Source: Schlegelella_A sp031360885 (GTDB taxonomy: Bacteria > Pseudomonadota > Gammaproteobacteria > Burkholderiales > Burkholderiaceae_C). Taken from it: 7,685 bases of DNA. The DNA is taken from the NCBI GenBank assembly GCA_031360885.1, contig JANMCC010000008.1, forward strand, positions 1 through 7,685. The letters are read 5' to 3'. The notes below the pieces were generated by a model that saw nothing but the letters and a program-made list of their open reading frames with translations, ran no database searches and had not been told where the DNA came from. A program made the translations under genes and the position numbers. Positions 6,329-7,685 of this stretch are shown here, piece after piece; position 1 is the first letter of the stretch; every line of letters starts with the position of its first letter.

Positions 6329-6392
6329 CCAACAAGCAGTTGCCATACGTTTTGTTGGAAGGCGCGTCAGTCATTCGACGTGCCTTTTTTTT
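6329..6392 (+). ncRNA. candidate small RNA of about 64 nt
   Basis: A promoter-like TACAAT sits at the right distance upstream, and a strong intrinsic terminator with eight Ts ends the segment. The predicted RNA would fold into two hairpins. The first pairs CCAACAA (6329-6335) with TTGTTGG (6352-6358) around a 16-nt loop; the second is the terminator (6359-6386). A 16-nt single-stranded loop and a long U-tail are features of Hfq-binding regulatory RNAs. I do not recognise it as a named family. Alternatives are a transcription-attenuating leader of lepA, or simply the 3' end of the rpoE-mucD operon transcript. Confidence 0.4.
6359..6392 (+). terminator. strong Rho-independent terminator
   Basis: AAGGCGCGTC (6359-6368) pairs with GACGTGCCTT (6377-6386) as a 10-bp stem with one G-U pair and an 8-nt loop (6369-6376), followed at once by a run of Ts; Ts occupy 6385-6392. 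This is the only classical intrinsic terminator in the window. It ends any transcript coming from the promoter candidate at 6317, and also read-through from mucD, and stands between both and lepA. Confidence 0.85.
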
Positions 6393-6401
6393 ATCTGCAG
6401 C

Positions 6402-6419
6402 AAGGCGCTTTTGTGCCTT
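6402..6419 (+). repeat. hairpin sharing its stem arms with the terminator
   Basis: AAGGCGC (6402-6408) pairs with GTGCCTT (6413-6419) around a TTTT loop, with one G-U pair. Both 7-nt arms are exact copies of arms of the terminator stem (6359-6365 and 6380-6386), including the G-U position, while the loops differ. Cross-pairing between the two hairpins is therefore possible. It may be a decayed duplication of the terminator or an alternative-pairing device. Confidence 0.55.
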
Positions 6420-6438
6420 CACATCGCTTCGCGATGTG
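6420..6438 (+). repeat. perfect 8-bp hairpin in the lepA leader
   Basis: CACATCGC (6420-6427) and GCGATGTG (6431-6438) form a perfect stem with a TTC loop. It directly abuts the hairpin before it and the next repeat. In RNA read into lepA this would be a stable element about 70 nt before the start codon. Confidence 0.6.
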
Positions 6439-6485
6439 AGCTCGCGCTGAAACGGCCGCGCCGTTTCGCGTTTCGCAGCGAGCTC
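6438..6485 (+). repeat. nested double hairpin upstream of lepA
   Basis: The outer arms GAGCTCGC (6438-6445) and GCGAGCTC (6478-6485) are perfect inverted copies. They enclose a second perfect stem, GAAACGGC (6449-6456) with GCCGTTTC (6460-6467), around a CGC loop. The structure ends 22 nt before the lepA ATG. It resembles the compact palindromic elements dispersed in some bacterial genomes, but copy number cannot be judged from one window. It may equally be a fixed part of the lepA 5' leader. Confidence 0.55.
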
Positions 6486-6507
6486 GCCTTCTAAGAACCG
6501 CGCAAGC

Positions 6508-7685
<1,178 letters not shown>

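Larger units (their letters stand above)
6066..6507. other. 442-nt intergenic region with dense secondary structure
   Basis: This gap between mucD and lepA has visibly lower GC than the flanking genes and lacks the codon-position GC bias seen in them. Open frames inside it are short, overlap several hairpins and resemble no family I know. It contains, in order, a stem-loop, DnaA-box-like sites, a 9-bp inverted repeat, a promoter-like hexamer, an intrinsic terminator and three further hairpins, each listed separately. No convincing promoter was found between the terminator and lepA. Confidence 0.8.

Noticed and set aside
6255..6494. Short + strand ORFs in the mucD-lepA gap, including ATG at 6321
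   Set aside because: They run through the terminator T-run and several hairpins, have no ribosome binding site and show no coding bias.
6066..6507. tRNA or CRISPR array in the intergenic region
   Set aside because: No cloverleaf with T-arm GTTCRA motif, and no regularly spaced direct repeats.

Overview
The window is GC-rich, densely coding chromosomal DNA, with every supported gene on the + strand. The order is fabG(end)-acpP-fabF-(small membrane protein)-rpoE-rseA-rseB-mucD-lepA(start). This order, the absence of a mucC gene, and the RseA type with its C-terminal 'ERYLAAHKQF' motif point to a betaproteobacterium. The exact genus cannot be read from this stretch. The arrangement is a core-genome one, and I see no transposase, tRNA, rRNA, CRISPR array or sign of horizontal transfer.

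Positions 1-1677 are the end of a fatty-acid synthesis cluster: the last codons of ketoacyl-ACP reductase, acyl carrier protein, and ketoacyl-ACP synthase II. Positions 1696-6065 are an envelope-stress module. It holds a two-helix membrane protein resembling the YgfX/CptA type, the ECF sigma factor RpoE (AlgU), its membrane anti-sigma factor RseA (MucA), the periplasmic co-regulator RseB (MucB), and a DegP/MucD protease-chaperone with an intact catalytic triad. RseA holds RpoE at the membrane, RseB guards RseA and senses misassembled envelope material, and the protease clears damaged periplasmic proteins. The gaps from fabF to rpoE are only 18 and 3 nt, so the sigma-factor operon may be partly read from the lipid-synthesis promoter.

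Positions 6066-6507 form the only long non-coding stretch, and it is the most interesting part of the window. In order it holds: an 8-bp stem-loop; a small nested inverted repeat; a perfect DnaA box with a near-match 11 bp away; a 9-bp perfect inverted repeat; a -10-like TACAAT; a strong intrinsic terminator with eight Ts; and a row of further hairpins, two of which share stem arms. The promoter-like site lies about 70 nt before the end of the terminator, so the segment could encode a small RNA, or be the end of the mucD transcript, or be a leader that controls lepA. lepA (elongation factor 4) starts at 6508 and runs off the right edge.
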